Part shown: piece after piece, positions 9,327-17,736 of the stretch | How the letters are laid out: every line of letters begins with the position of its first letter | How positions within the stretch are numbered: the first letter of the stretch is position 1 | Source of the DNA: JBMTVN01 sp046047235 | GTDB taxonomy: Bacteria; Verrucomicrobiota; Verrucomicrobiia; Limisphaerales; JAHDYP01 | Assembly (NCBI GenBank): GCA_046047235.1 | Contig: JBJOII010000004.1 | Location: 41,487 to 105,486, forward strand | Direction of reading: 5' to 3' | Length of the DNA stretch: 64,000 nucleotides | Program-made: the position numbers and the translations under genes | Notes under the pieces: generated by a model | What the model saw: only the letters and a program-made list of their open reading frames with translations | What the model was told of the DNA's origin: nothing | Database searches by the model: none

Positions 9327-9433
9327 CCCTCAGCCCTCAGCCCTCAGCCCTCAGCCCTCAGCGCTCTGCGCTTACCGCTTCCCGCTTCCCGCTTCCCGCT
9401 TCCCGCTCACCGCTTCCCGCTCACCGCTTCGCG
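9327..9433 (-). repeat. Heptamer tandem arrays abutting the rsmD 3' end
   Basis: Read on the minus strand, directly after the rsmD stop there are about eight 7-nt units of the form GNNAGCG (GTGAGCG, GGAAGCG, GTAAGCG), followed by about five units of CTGAGGG. Because the period is 7, the TGA and TAA they contain fall in shifting reading frames on the minus strand. Related arrays lie after rpoN (19764-19802) and after the flippase gene (31573-31653). Confidence 0.85.
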
Positions 9434-10018
9434 CTACGCGCTCACCGGCTCAAGAAACCGCATCAGGGAATCCCCGTGCTTCAGGCATCGCCTCTCCTTC
9501 CACCGATCCTCCGGTAGACTGAGCGTGTCCCGCCGCGAATGCCCCAGCACAAACAACCCACCCGGTGCCAACAACCCGGGCAATTGCACCTCATCCAAAA
9601 GCTTCTGGGCATCGGACTCGGAACGCTTCCCGACATTCTTCATCCCGTAAGGTGGATCAGCGAAGATCAGGTCGAATTTGGCTCCACTCTGTGCGAGTTG
9701 GTGCACGGCCGCGTAGGCATCCTGAACCCGCACCTGCAATAAGGACGCCTCCAAACCCGACTGACGCAGGTTGTCGCGAATGTAGCCTGCGTGACGTGAG
9801 GACAGCTCAACACAAAGCGCCTGCCTCGCACCACGGCTCAGTGACTCGAGACTGAGAGCTCCCGTCCCGGCAAACAACTCCAACACTGACGCCTCCAGCA
9901 CCCGCTCGCCAAGGCTGTTGAAAATAGCCTGCCGCACCAGGTCAGGAGTGGGACGCACTGCCAAACCCTTGGGCACCTTCAACGTCCTGCCTCCCGCCGC
10001 TCCGCCAATAATTCGCAT
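9434..10018 (-). CDS. rsmD: 16S rRNA (guanine(966)-N(2))-methyltransferase RsmD
   Basis: 194 residues, the usual family length. It begins with MRIIGGAAGGRTLKVPKGLA and has the class I SAM-binding motif ELFAGTGALSLE (47-58) and the catalytic DPPY (121-124). RsmD methylates G966 of 16S rRNA in the 30S subunit. In many bacteria coaD follows it, but here a repeat array follows instead. Confidence 0.95.
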   Translation of the reverse strand: MRIIGGAAGGRTLKVPKGLAVRPTPDLVRQAIFNSLGERVLEASVLELFAGTGALSLESLSRGARQALCVELSSRHAGYIRDNLRQSGLEASLLQVRVQDAYAAVHQLAQSGAKFDLIFADPPYGMKNVGKRSESDAQKLLDEVQLPGLLAPGGLFVLGHSRRDTLSLPEDRWKERRCLKHGDSLMRFLEPVSA

Positions 10019-10121
10019 GGCGAAACCCTACGACCACGACTGCAGCTCAGGCGAGCCGCCAGTTTGAACCGAAAAATTCCGACCGAAAAACAAACGTGAA
10101 GACCCAACGGCCAAAAACAAA

Positions 10122-10157
10122 TACGGATTCTGGGGACACCTGTCCCCAGAATCCGTA
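10122..10157. repeat. 36-bp dispersed palindrome, perfect copy B
   Basis: Two perfect 17-nt arms (TACGGATTCTGGGGACA and its complement) flank a central CC. It lies between the pseudopilin stop and the rsmD start. Relative to the copy at 37867, changes in the left arm are matched by complementary changes in the right arm. Confidence 0.9.
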
Positions 10158-10202
10158 GCGCAAAAACCGACAACCGCGATGCTTTGAACCCAATACCCCG
10201 AC

Positions 10203-11051
10203 CTAATAAGCCCGGCTGGTGGTCCGCTCCTGCAACCAAATCATGTCCCGGTTGTTCGCTGACGGAATGTTCAACTGCAGCTCAACGTTCTTCTTCATTG
10301 GCGGGGTCGTCCTCCCATCCACCCACTTGCGAATCTCCGAATGGCCGTCGGCAAAATTCAACCCGCCCGCCCCGTTGTGATAACTCGCAGGGTAATCCAC
10401 CAACATGATCGATCCCGCATTGTTCGGATACCCCGTCATGTCCACCACGAAGAAACCATCGTTAATGCTGTCCTCACGCTCGTCAATCAACAGCCAGTTT
10501 CCCGCCGGGCCCGGATCAGTCATGTCCGAGGTCTTGCGGATAATCCGCCACTCCGTGCGACCATTCCATGCCGCCCCCGGTGTGTTCATCCAGTTGTTCA
10601 TCGACATACTGCGCACCCGCGGCAGCTTGCTCGCCATGTCCAGCGACTTGTCAGCCGGACAACGCCACACCGCAAGTGAGTCCAAATACGGCTGAATGTG
10701 ACTCCGCTCCAGATACAGCGTGTTGGTGTTGTCCGAAGCCGAAGGTAGATCCATCCACCCCGCACACCAGGTGTTCGGGTAATGCTTGTCACCCGACCGG
10801 AAGTTCCCCTGGTCATTCCCTCCGTTCGGCGGAACCTTCTCTTCGTTGTCCAAGGTATACATGGTCCACGCCAACCCCATCTGCTTCAGGTTGTTCAGGC
10901 ACATTATACCCTGAGCCTTGCTCTTCGCCTTGGCCAGTGCCGGCAAAAGCATGCCAGCCAAGATGGCAATAATCGCGATCACCACCAGCAGCTCGATGAG
11001 CGTAAAAGCCTTCCCGTGAGTAGACCGATAAACAAGACGATGAATCTGCAT
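10203..11051 (-). CDS. Type II secretion-like pseudopilin with H-X9-DG C-terminus
   Basis: 282 residues. A class III signal (GKAFTLIELLVVIAIIAILAGMLLPALAKAK) is cut before Phe by prepilin peptidase, with Glu at mature position 5. The C-terminal region GLNFADGHSEIRKWVDGRTT matches the 'prepilin-type processing-associated H-X9-DG' element. Such solitary pseudopilins are found in many copies in Verrucomicrobiota, Lentisphaerota and Planctomycetes; their roles are mostly unknown. No secretion genes are nearby. Confidence 0.9.
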   Translation of the reverse strand: MQIHRLVYRSTHGKAFTLIELLVVIAIIAILAGMLLPALAKAKSKAQGIMCLNNLKQMGLAWTMYTLDNEEKVPPNGGNDQGNFRSGDKHYPNTWCAGWMDLPSASDNTNTLYLERSHIQPYLDSLAVWRCPADKSLDMASKLPRVRSMSMNNWMNTPGAAWNGRTEWRIIRKTSDMTDPGPAGNWLLIDEREDSINDGFFVVDMTGYPNNAGSIMLVDYPASYHNGAGGLNFADGHSEIRKWVDGRTTPPMKKNVELQLNIPSANNRDMIWLQERTTSRAY

Positions 11052-11139
11052 AAGCGGAACAACTTGAATGTGTAAGCATGCTTAAACCACATCTCTCCGC
11101 CTCGCGTCACTGGGCTTTTGAGGGCACATGCCCCCCGCC

Positions 11140-11173
11140 AAACAAAAACGGCGACCCGGTTCTCAGGTCGCCG
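11140..11173 (-). terminator. Rho-independent terminator of gap
   Basis: On the minus strand the 8-bp stem CGGCGACC/GGTCGCCG with a 9-nt loop (11149-11173) is followed by TTTTTGTTT. It lies 28 nt past the gap stop. Confidence 0.85.
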
Positions 11174-11201
11174 TCGAGAAGAGAAAAGATTCGACAGGGT
11201 C

Positions 11202-12251
11202 TTATAGACCGCGGCCGATCATATACTTCAACAATTCCGAAACGCGGCAGCTGTAACCCCATTCGTTGTCATACCAGCTGACCAGCTTGAAGAAGCGGTT
11301 GTTCAGCTCAATGCCGGAACCCGCATCGTAGATCGAAGAGTTGGCGCAGTGGATGAAATCACTGCTCACCACTTCATCCTCAGTGTAGGCGAGAATGCCC
11401 TTCATGTAGGTCTCGCTCGCCTTCTTCATGGCCGCGGAAATCTCAGCATAGCTGGTTTCCTTGACAGTGCGGACGGTGAGATCAACCACGGAAACGGTCG
11501 GGGTCGGCACCCGGAACGCCATGCCCGTCAGTTTGCCCTTCACCTCAGGCAACACCAACCCGACAGCCTTGGCAGCACCAGTGGTGGAAGGAATCAGGTT
11601 CAGCGCCGCAGTACGGCCACCCTTCCAGTCCTTCTTGCTCGGACCGTCCACCGTCTTCTGCGTCGCAGTGTAGGAATGCACCGTGGTCATCAAACCTTCC
11701 TCAATGCCAAAACCTTCCTTCAGCAACACATGCACAACCGGCGCCAAACAGTTCGTGGTGCAGGAGGCGTTCGACACAATCTGATGCTTGGCAGGATCGT
11801 AAGTCTCGTGGTTGACACCCATCACCAACGTCGGGCAGTCACCCTTCGCCGGAGCAGAAATGATCACGCGCTTGGCGCCAGCGGTGATGTGGCCCTGGGC
11901 CTTCTCGACCTGGGTGAACAGACCGGTGGACTCAATGACAACATCCACACCCATCGCTGCCCAAGGCAGACCAGAAGGATCCTTGGCGCTGACCACCTGG
12001 ATGTCCTGGCCATTCACCACCAACACATCATCCTCAGCCTTGTCAGCAGCGGATTTCTTGGAGCTCACCGTGCCATTGAAGCGGCCCTGGGTGCTGTCAT
12101 ACTTCAACAGGTAAGCCAGGTTGTCCGCGGGGACAATGTCGCCCACCGCCACAACAACCACGTCTTTACCCACAAGCCCCTGCTCCACCATGGCGCGGAA
12201 CACCAGCCGGCCAATCCGGCCAAAACCGTTAATCGCTACTTTCACTGGCAT
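11202..12251 (-). CDS. gap: Type I glyceraldehyde-3-phosphate dehydrogenase
   Basis: 349 residues. The NAD-binding Rossmann motif NGFGRIGRL starts at residue 8. The catalytic Cys is C164 in SNASCTTNCLAP, and HSYTATQK and WYDNEWGYS are also present. It catalyses the NAD-dependent phosphorylating oxidation of glyceraldehyde-3-phosphate in glycolysis. The start has a strong ribosome site (AGGAAAAGGA at 12261-12270). It is monocistronic, with its own candidate promoter and terminator. Confidence 0.97.
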   Translation of the reverse strand: MPVKVAINGFGRIGRLVFRAMVEQGLVGKDVVVVAVGDIVPADNLAYLLKYDSTQGRFNGTVSSKKSAADKAEDDVLVVNGQDIQVVSAKDPSGLPWAAMGVDVVIESTGLFTQVEKAQGHITAGAKRVIISAPAKGDCPTLVMGVNHETYDPAKHQIVSNASCTTNCLAPVVHVLLKEGFGIEEGLMTTVHSYTATQKTVDGPSKKDWKGGRTAALNLIPSTTGAAKAVGLVLPEVKGKLTGMAFRVPTPTVSVVDLTVRTVKETSYAEISAAMKKASETYMKGILAYTEDEVVSSDFIHCANSSIYDAGSGIELNNRFFKLVSWYDNEWGYSCRVSELLKYMIGRGL

Positions 12252-12304
12252 AGTTTCTGGTCCTTTTCCTAATAACAGATGATTTCAGTCCAAACCGAAC
12301 AGGC

Positions 12305-12332
12305 ATGTTATCGGGGCAGTGGAGACCGTCAA
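12305..12332 (-). promoter_or_regulatory. Candidate sigma-70-type promoter of gap
   Basis: On the minus strand TTGACG is followed after 16 nt by TAACAT, about 55 nt upstream of the gap ATG. The match is good but was judged by eye only. Confidence 0.45.
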
Positions 12333-12417
12333 CAGCATTCCCCACCCCTTCGACACGGTATTTGCTGAATTCATGCTTTTGACAAGTTGCCGTGTCAGAC
12401 GGATGGTAGGCTTCGTC

Positions 12418-13236
12418 ATGAATGCGGTCACCGACCCCGGTCAAGTCAGGCCACCCGCGGTGGCGGGACGCTTCTATCCTGCTCAGGCCAAAGCACTTGA
12501 ATCAGAAGTTGACTGCCTGCTGGCAGAGGCCGAAACCACAGCCATCGCCCAGCCCAAAGCCCTCATCGCCCCACACGCGGGCTACCTCTTCTCAGGCCCC
12601 ATCGCCGGAACCGCCTTCTCCACCTGGACCAGCTCCCGCCAACACATCGAACGGGTTGTCCTCATCGGCCCCTCCCATTACCACAACTTCCCAGGTATCT
12701 GCGTCAGTTCAGCCCACGCCTTCGGCGTTCCCGGCGGTCCAGTAACCGTCGACCGCGACGCCGTCCAACAGCTTACCCGCCGCGGCCTGGTCAAAATCAA
12801 TGATGCCGCCCACGCACCAGAACACGCACTGGAGGTGGAACTCCCGTTCCTGCAAGCTCAACTACCTGATTTCCAAATAGTTCCACTCCTCGTAGGCCAG
12901 GCCCCCGGCAAACAGGTCGCCGAAGTCCTCGATGCCGTCTGGGGCGGCACCGAAACGGTGGTGGTCGTCAGCTCCGACCTCAGCCATTACCTCGATTACG
13001 CCAGTGCCCGTGAAATGGACGGCGAAACCCGGGTCGCCATCGAGGAACTCAACCCCGACCCCATCGACGAAACACACGCCTGCGGCTCGAAGGCCATTCA
13101 GGGCCTGCTGGAGATCGCCAAACATCGACAACTGGAGGTCTCTACCCTGGACCTGAGGAATTCCGGCGACACCGCCGGCCCCCGGGACCAGGTCGTCGGA
13201 TACGGAGCCTGGGCTTTCACTTGCACCGCACCCTAA
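12418..13236 (+). CDS. MEMO-family protein (AmmeMemoRadiSam system protein B)
   Basis: 272 residues from ATG 12418 (GGTAGG 7 nt upstream); the frame is open from 12319. Family motifs are PAVAGRFYPAQ at the start, IAPHAGYLFSGPIAGTAF, LIGPSHYHNFPG, and VVVSSDLSHYLDYASA, which carries the His/Asp ligands of MEMO-type dioxygenase-like proteins. In many organisms the gene pairs with AMMECR1 and a radical SAM gene; neither is present here. Instead an ABC exporter follows. The biochemical function of bacterial MEMO proteins is not settled. Confidence 0.9.
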   Translation: MNAVTDPGQVRPPAVAGRFYPAQAKALESEVDCLLAEAETTAIAQPKALIAPHAGYLFSGPIAGTAFSTWTSSRQHIERVVLIGPSHYHNFPGICVSSAHAFGVPGGPVTVDRDAVQQLTRRGLVKINDAAHAPEHALEVELPFLQAQLPDFQIVPLLVGQAPGKQVAEVLDAVWGGTETVVVVSSDLSHYLDYASAREMDGETRVAIEELNPDPIDETHACGSKAIQGLLEIAKHRQLEVSTLDLRNSGDTAGPRDQVVGYGAWAFTCTAP

Positions 13237-13259
13237 GCACCCCCACCCTACCGGCGGTC

Positions 13260-13952
13260 GTGCCCACACTCCATATCCAGAACCTCCAGAAACGCTTCCG
13301 CAGCCCCAACGGAGACAATCACCTCATCCTCGACCTGCCGGAACTGAAACTGGAACCAGCCGAGCAAATCGCCCTCCGCGGCGAAAGCGGCTCCGGTAAA
13401 TCAACGCTCCTTCACCTTATCGCCGGCATCCTCGCCCCGGATCAGGGCTCCATCCAAATCCAGGGACACGACATCACAACGCTGCCCGAAGCCGACCGCG
13501 ACCGGTTCCGCGCACGCCACCTCGGCATCGTCTTCCAGACATTTAACCTGCTCCAGGGACTCACCGTCCTCGAAAATGTCCTTCTCGGCATGACCTTCGG
13601 CGACTCCAAACCCAACCCCACGAACGCCAAAGACCTCCTGCACCGCATGGGACTCTCCCACCGGCTCCACCATCACCCCCGACAACTCTCCAGCGGCCAA
13701 CAACAACGCGTCGCCGTCGCCCGCGCTCTCGCCGGCCAACCTTCCCTCGTGCTCGCCGATGAACCCACCGGCAACCTGGACCCGCGCAACGCCTCGGAGG
13801 TGATCCAACTCCTCCAGACCACCTGCCGCGAAACCGGAGCCGCACTCCTGCTCGTCAGCCACGACCCCGCCGTGCTCAACGGCTTCGAACAAGTCGAGAA
13901 TTTCGCCGAAATCAACCGGGCCCTGACCCGAGCAACGGAGGCACCCCAATGA
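13260..13952 (+). CDS. ABC transporter ATP-binding protein (LolD/MacB-type)
   Basis: About 230 residues from GTG 13260, a start that avoids overlap with the MEMO gene; a TTG at 13221 would overlap it by 16 nt. It has Walker A RGESGSGKST, a Q-loop (GIVFQTFNLLQGLT), signature LSSGQQQRVAVARAL, Walker B LVLADEPTGNLD and H-loop SHD. The 4-nt ATGA overlap with the FtsX gene shows they work together as a mechanotransmission-type ABC exporter. Confidence 0.93.
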   Translation: MPTLHIQNLQKRFRSPNGDNHLILDLPELKLEPAEQIALRGESGSGKSTLLHLIAGILAPDQGSIQIQGHDITTLPEADRDRFRARHLGIVFQTFNLLQGLTVLENVLLGMTFGDSKPNPTNAKDLLHRMGLSHRLHHHPRQLSSGQQQRVAVARALAGQPSLVLADEPTGNLDPRNASEVIQLLQTTCRETGAALLLVSHDPAVLNGFEQVENFAEINRALTRATEAPQ

Positions 13953-15160
13953 CCCTCCCCCTCCTCGTCCGCCGAAGCCTCCGGCAACATGCCTTTTCCT
14001 CCGCCGTCTGCATCCTCGCCATCGCCCTCGCAGGAGCCCTGCTCATGACGGTCTGGAGCCTCAAAACCAGCGCTCGCCAGGCCTTCGAACGCACCAGCAG
14101 CGGCTATGACGCCGTCCTCGGCGCCAGAGGATCCAAACTGCAACTCGTCCTCAATGGCCTGTTCTTTATGGATGAATCGCCCGGCACCGTCCCCGCCGCC
14201 GACTGGCACAGCCTCCAATCCCACCCCGCCATCCAAGCCGCTATCCCCATCGCCATGGGCGATAATTACCAGGGCTTCCGCATCGTCGGCACCACCACCA
14301 ACTACTTCACCGACGTTCCCTACGCCCCCAACCGCACCCATCATGTCGCAACCCCGGGCAGACTCTTCGACCCTACCCTCCGCGAAGTCGTCGCCGGCAG
14401 CGTCGCCGCCCACCAACTCCACCTCCAGCGGGGAGACCGCATACGCCCCTACCACGGACTCAATTTCGACCCCGACCACGAACACGAGGAAGAATATCTC
14501 GTTGTCGGCGTCCTCGAACCCTCCAACACACCAGCCGATCGCGTGCTCTGGATCCCCCTCGCCGGAGTGCAGCACATGGACGGACATGACCCCGCCAGAG
14601 CCCAAGAGCTCAGCGCCGTGCTCGTGCGCTTCAAACCTGACCGCATGGTCGCCGGACAACAGCTCGACCGACAATACAACCGCGACGACACCCGTCTCAC
14701 CTTCGCCTGGCCTGCCGCACAAATCGTTGCCCGACTCCTCGAACGCGTCGCCTGGATGGAACGCCTCCTGATTCTCGTGGCCTGGCTCGTTGCCGCCGTC
14801 GCCACTGCCACCATCCTGGTCACACTCTACGGCTCGCTGAACGAACGCCGACGCGACCTCGCCATCCTCCGCACCCTCGGCGCCCATCGCAGAACGGTGT
14901 TCGGGTTGCTCGTGCTCGAGGCCGCCGCAATCTCGCTCTGCGGCGTGGTGCTCTCCACCGCATTCCACCTGGGAATCCACAGCGCCGTATCCTCACTCGT
15001 GCGCAACCAAACCGGAATGACACTTGAACTCGGCACCGGCCTCACCGGACTGGCAGCCATCGCCCTCGGGATGCTCTGCCTCGGCACCGCCGCAGGCCTG
15101 ATCCCCGCCATCAAAGCCTACCGCGAAGATGTAGCCGCCAACCTCAGCCCGCTATCGTAA
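13949..15160 (+). CDS. FtsX/MacB-like ABC permease
   Basis: 403 residues with the four-helix layout of the family: one helix near residues 20-40, a large periplasmic domain (~45-260), then three helices in the FtsX domain (~275-395). The periplasmic domain contains the acidic, His-bearing stretch DPDHEHEEEYLVVG, which could bind metal. The cargo (lipoprotein, metal or small molecule) cannot be told from sequence. It is translated with the preceding ATPase. Confidence 0.9.
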   Translation: MTLPLLVRRSLRQHAFSSAVCILAIALAGALLMTVWSLKTSARQAFERTSSGYDAVLGARGSKLQLVLNGLFFMDESPGTVPAADWHSLQSHPAIQAAIPIAMGDNYQGFRIVGTTTNYFTDVPYAPNRTHHVATPGRLFDPTLREVVAGSVAAHQLHLQRGDRIRPYHGLNFDPDHEHEEEYLVVGVLEPSNTPADRVLWIPLAGVQHMDGHDPARAQELSAVLVRFKPDRMVAGQQLDRQYNRDDTRLTFAWPAAQIVARLLERVAWMERLLILVAWLVAAVATATILVTLYGSLNERRRDLAILRTLGAHRRTVFGLLVLEAAAISLCGVVLSTAFHLGIHSAVSSLVRNQTGMTLELGTGLTGLAAIALGMLCLGTAAGLIPAIKAYREDVAANLSPLS

Positions 15161-15281
15161 CCGGGAACTGGAACCTCGGGAGTATTTAAGTCACGCGTTG
15201 GTGTCTCCAAGCGCCAGTCCTGAAACACCGCTCCGGAGGGCGCGGGTAAACAAACCTCGGACGCGGCCACCCACACCCGAA

Positions 15282-16643
15282 TCACGCGATAAAGCTGTAG
15301 TCGTAGGGCTTGCGCATCTCCCGGGCCACCCAGCGATTCCCCTCCGCAGCACCCTCCCCAACAAATTGCTCCGCCACCGGATCCCAACGGAGCTTCCGCC
15401 CCAACCGCATCGCAATCACCCCAAGATGACACAGTGAAGCCGACCGATGCCCCACTTCCACATGGCAAATGGGATCCTTCCTCGATCTCACACACTCAAA
15501 GAAATTCCCCATATGATCGCCGCTCACCTCCAGCCGCAACGCATCCTCCGGCAGTGGGGTGGTCAATAACGCATCGTCACTCACCTGGATATCGCCCCGG
15601 GTCACCCACACCCAGCCCTCGCTCCCAATAAAGCGCACCCCGTTCCGCTGCCCCTCCTCCCGCACCACTCCCCCAAAAATCGAGTCGTCCGCGGTGGTCT
15701 TCACGCGATGCCGCACCCCGTTCGCATAGGTAAACTGCACATCATACTCACTGTAGGCCGTATACCCCCCCGGCACCGGCTCCACGAGCGGCCGCCCCTC
15801 AATCTCCGTCGGCCCCTCCAACCCCACCGCCCAGCGCGCAATATCGTTATGGTGCGCACCCCAGTCGGTCATGGTGCCTCCCGAATAGTCATACCAAAAC
15901 CGGAAGTTGGTGTGGCAACGCTCCGCCACATAATCCACCAACTGCGCCTGCCCCTGCCAAAACTCCCAGTTCAGCTCCGCCGGCGGCTTGGAAGCCGCAA
16001 AAGGTCCCCCCCGCAAACCCGCCGGCAAAAACACCTCAATGTCAGTCAGCCGGCCAATCCGACCGTTCCGTACCAACTCACACGCCAACCGGAACTTGCT
16101 GTCACTGCGTTGCTGACTGCCCGTCTGCAGCACGGTCTTATGAGCCCGCACCGCGCTCACTAAACGCCGCCCCTCGTCAATCGTCAGGGTCTGCGGCTTC
16201 TCCCCATACACATCCTTGCCCGCCTGCGTCGCCGCCAAATTCACCAGGGTATGCCAGTGATCCGGCGTCGCCTGCACCACCACGTGAACATCATCCCGCT
16301 CCATCACCCGCCGGAAATCATTCAAGATCACCGGCGCCTTGCCGTCCCGGGTGTGATCCGCCGCCGCCGCCCGCGCATGACTCAAATCCACATCACACAC
16401 CGCCACCACATCACCAAATCGCGACGCGTTCCGCGCATCCCCTCGCCCCATCCCCCCACACCCCACCAACGCAATCCCCGGACGATCATTCGGCCCCAAC
16501 CGACGCCCCGGCTCACCCGCCATCGCCAACTCCCGCTCAGCCCACCAGACCGGAACCCCCGCCGCCATGGAAACCAAACCGGCACGACGCAAAAAGGCAC
16601 GACGGGACAGGGACCTGCTCAAGGGTGATTGCATGTAGACCAT
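15282..16643 (-). CDS. Tat-exported Gfo/Idh/MocA-family oxidoreductase
   Basis: About 453 residues. A Tat signal (SLSRRAFLRRAGLVSMAAGVP) is followed by a Rossmann domain with IALVGCGGMG and VVAVCDVD, then YGEKPQTL with the family's EKP lysine, and the substrate domain. ATG 16643 was chosen because GGGGA lies 6 nt upstream; 16634 is also possible. Secreted members of this family act on sugars or sugar derivatives with tightly bound NAD(P). No partner gene is adjacent. It is divergent from parB. Confidence 0.9.
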   Translation of the reverse strand: MVYMQSPLSRSLSRRAFLRRAGLVSMAAGVPVWWAERELAMAGEPGRRLGPNDRPGIALVGCGGMGRGDARNASRFGDVVAVCDVDLSHARAAAADHTRDGKAPVILNDFRRVMERDDVHVVVQATPDHWHTLVNLAATQAGKDVYGEKPQTLTIDEGRRLVSAVRAHKTVLQTGSQQRSDSKFRLACELVRNGRIGRLTDIEVFLPAGLRGGPFAASKPPAELNWEFWQGQAQLVDYVAERCHTNFRFWYDYSGGTMTDWGAHHNDIARWAVGLEGPTEIEGRPLVEPVPGGYTAYSEYDVQFTYANGVRHRVKTTADDSIFGGVVREEGQRNGVRFIGSEGWVWVTRGDIQVSDDALLTTPLPEDALRLEVSGDHMGNFFECVRSRKDPICHVEVGHRSASLCHLGVIAMRLGRKLRWDPVAEQFVGEGAAEGNRWVAREMRKPYDYSFIA

Positions 16644-16777
16644 CAGAATCCCCGCAGATGAAAGCGTCAAGCTCCCACACCAAACCCATCCCCACTCTCT
16701 CCCCTCTCCTCTCTCCTCTCTCCTGACAAAGAGTGAACTCTAGACTTTTCCTTGGAGGTTCGACACATTTGACGTCT

Positions 16778-17692
16778 ATGTCCAAACCGGCCCTAGGCCG
16801 CGGCCTGGGCGCCCTGCTCGGCGGTACCCCGCCAAAAGCGCCCGCCGTAGCCACCCCGCCCCCAACCGCCGAAGCCCCAGCGCCGGAGGCGGATGCCGTG
16901 CGCCATGTGCCGATCAGCCAGGTCCACCCCTGCTCTTTCCAGCCACGCAAAACGTTCACCGAGGACGCCCTCCGCGAACTCGCCGACTCCATTCAGGAAC
17001 AAGGCATCCTCCAACCCCTCATCGTCCGCCGCCAAGGCAACGACTTCGAACTCATCGCCGGCGAACGCCGCTGGCGCGCCGCCCAACTGGCCGGCCTCAC
17101 CGAAGTCCCCATCCTCGTCCGCGAGGCCGATGACCGCGCCGCCCTCGAGCTGGCCCTGATCGAAAACCTCCAGCGGGAAAACCTCAATCCTATGGAGGAA
17201 GCCCAAGGCTACGCCCAGCTCATCGAACAATTTCAGCTTACCCAGGAGCAAACCGCCACCCGCGTCGGCAAAAGCCGCACAGTCGTCGCCAATGCCCTCC
17301 GACTGCTCAAGCTCGACACCCAAGTCCAAGCCTTCGTGCGCGATGGACGCCTCACGGTAGGCCACGCCAAAGCCATCCTCGGCCTGAACAACCCCGAGGA
17401 ACAACGCCTCGCCGCCGATCGCACACTCCGCCAAACACTCAACGTCCGCCAAACGGAAGACCTCATCTCCCAATGGCAAACCCAAACCAAGGGCACCAGC
17501 CCGTCCGGTAAAGCCAGCGCTAAAGCCTCCGGCGACCCGCACGTCCAGGAACTGCAGGACAAATTGCGTGAAGCCCTCGGCACCAAGGTCGCCCTGCGCT
17601 ACCGCAATGGCAAAGGCTTCCTCCAAGTCCAGTTCTTCAATGATGACGACCTCGAACGCGTCCTCGGACTCCTCGGCGTCACGCTCGAATAA
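16778..17692 (+). CDS. parB: ParB/Spo0J chromosome-partitioning protein
   Basis: About 304 residues. It starts with SKPALGRGLGALLG, the usual ParA-contacting leader, followed by a proline-rich linker. Next come ParB box I (HPCSFQPRKTF), box II GERRWRAA with the CTP-binding ENLQRENLNPMEEAQGY, and a helix-turn-helix region (TQEQTATRVGKSRTVVANALRLL). A TTG at 16769 has better spacing to the GGAGG at 16754 and may be the real start. No parA is adjacent and I saw no parS consensus, which is unusual. A PfkB kinase follows. Confidence 0.93.
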   Translation: MSKPALGRGLGALLGGTPPKAPAVATPPPTAEAPAPEADAVRHVPISQVHPCSFQPRKTFTEDALRELADSIQEQGILQPLIVRRQGNDFELIAGERRWRAAQLAGLTEVPILVREADDRAALELALIENLQRENLNPMEEAQGYAQLIEQFQLTQEQTATRVGKSRTVVANALRLLKLDTQVQAFVRDGRLTVGHAKAILGLNNPEEQRLAADRTLRQTLNVRQTEDLISQWQTQTKGTSPSGKASAKASGDPHVQELQDKLREALGTKVALRYRNGKGFLQVQFFNDDDLERVLGLLGVTLE

Positions 17693-17736
17693 CCCATCCC
17701 AATACAACCGCCCACGGATTTTTTAGAAACAGAATT

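Noticed and set aside
9327..9433. Possible CRISPR array
   Set aside because: The period is 7 nt with no spacers, so it is a simple tandem array.
13673..14980. A 435-codon minus-strand frame across the ABC ATPase and FtsX genes
   Set aside because: It spans two real genes antisense and shows no family motif.
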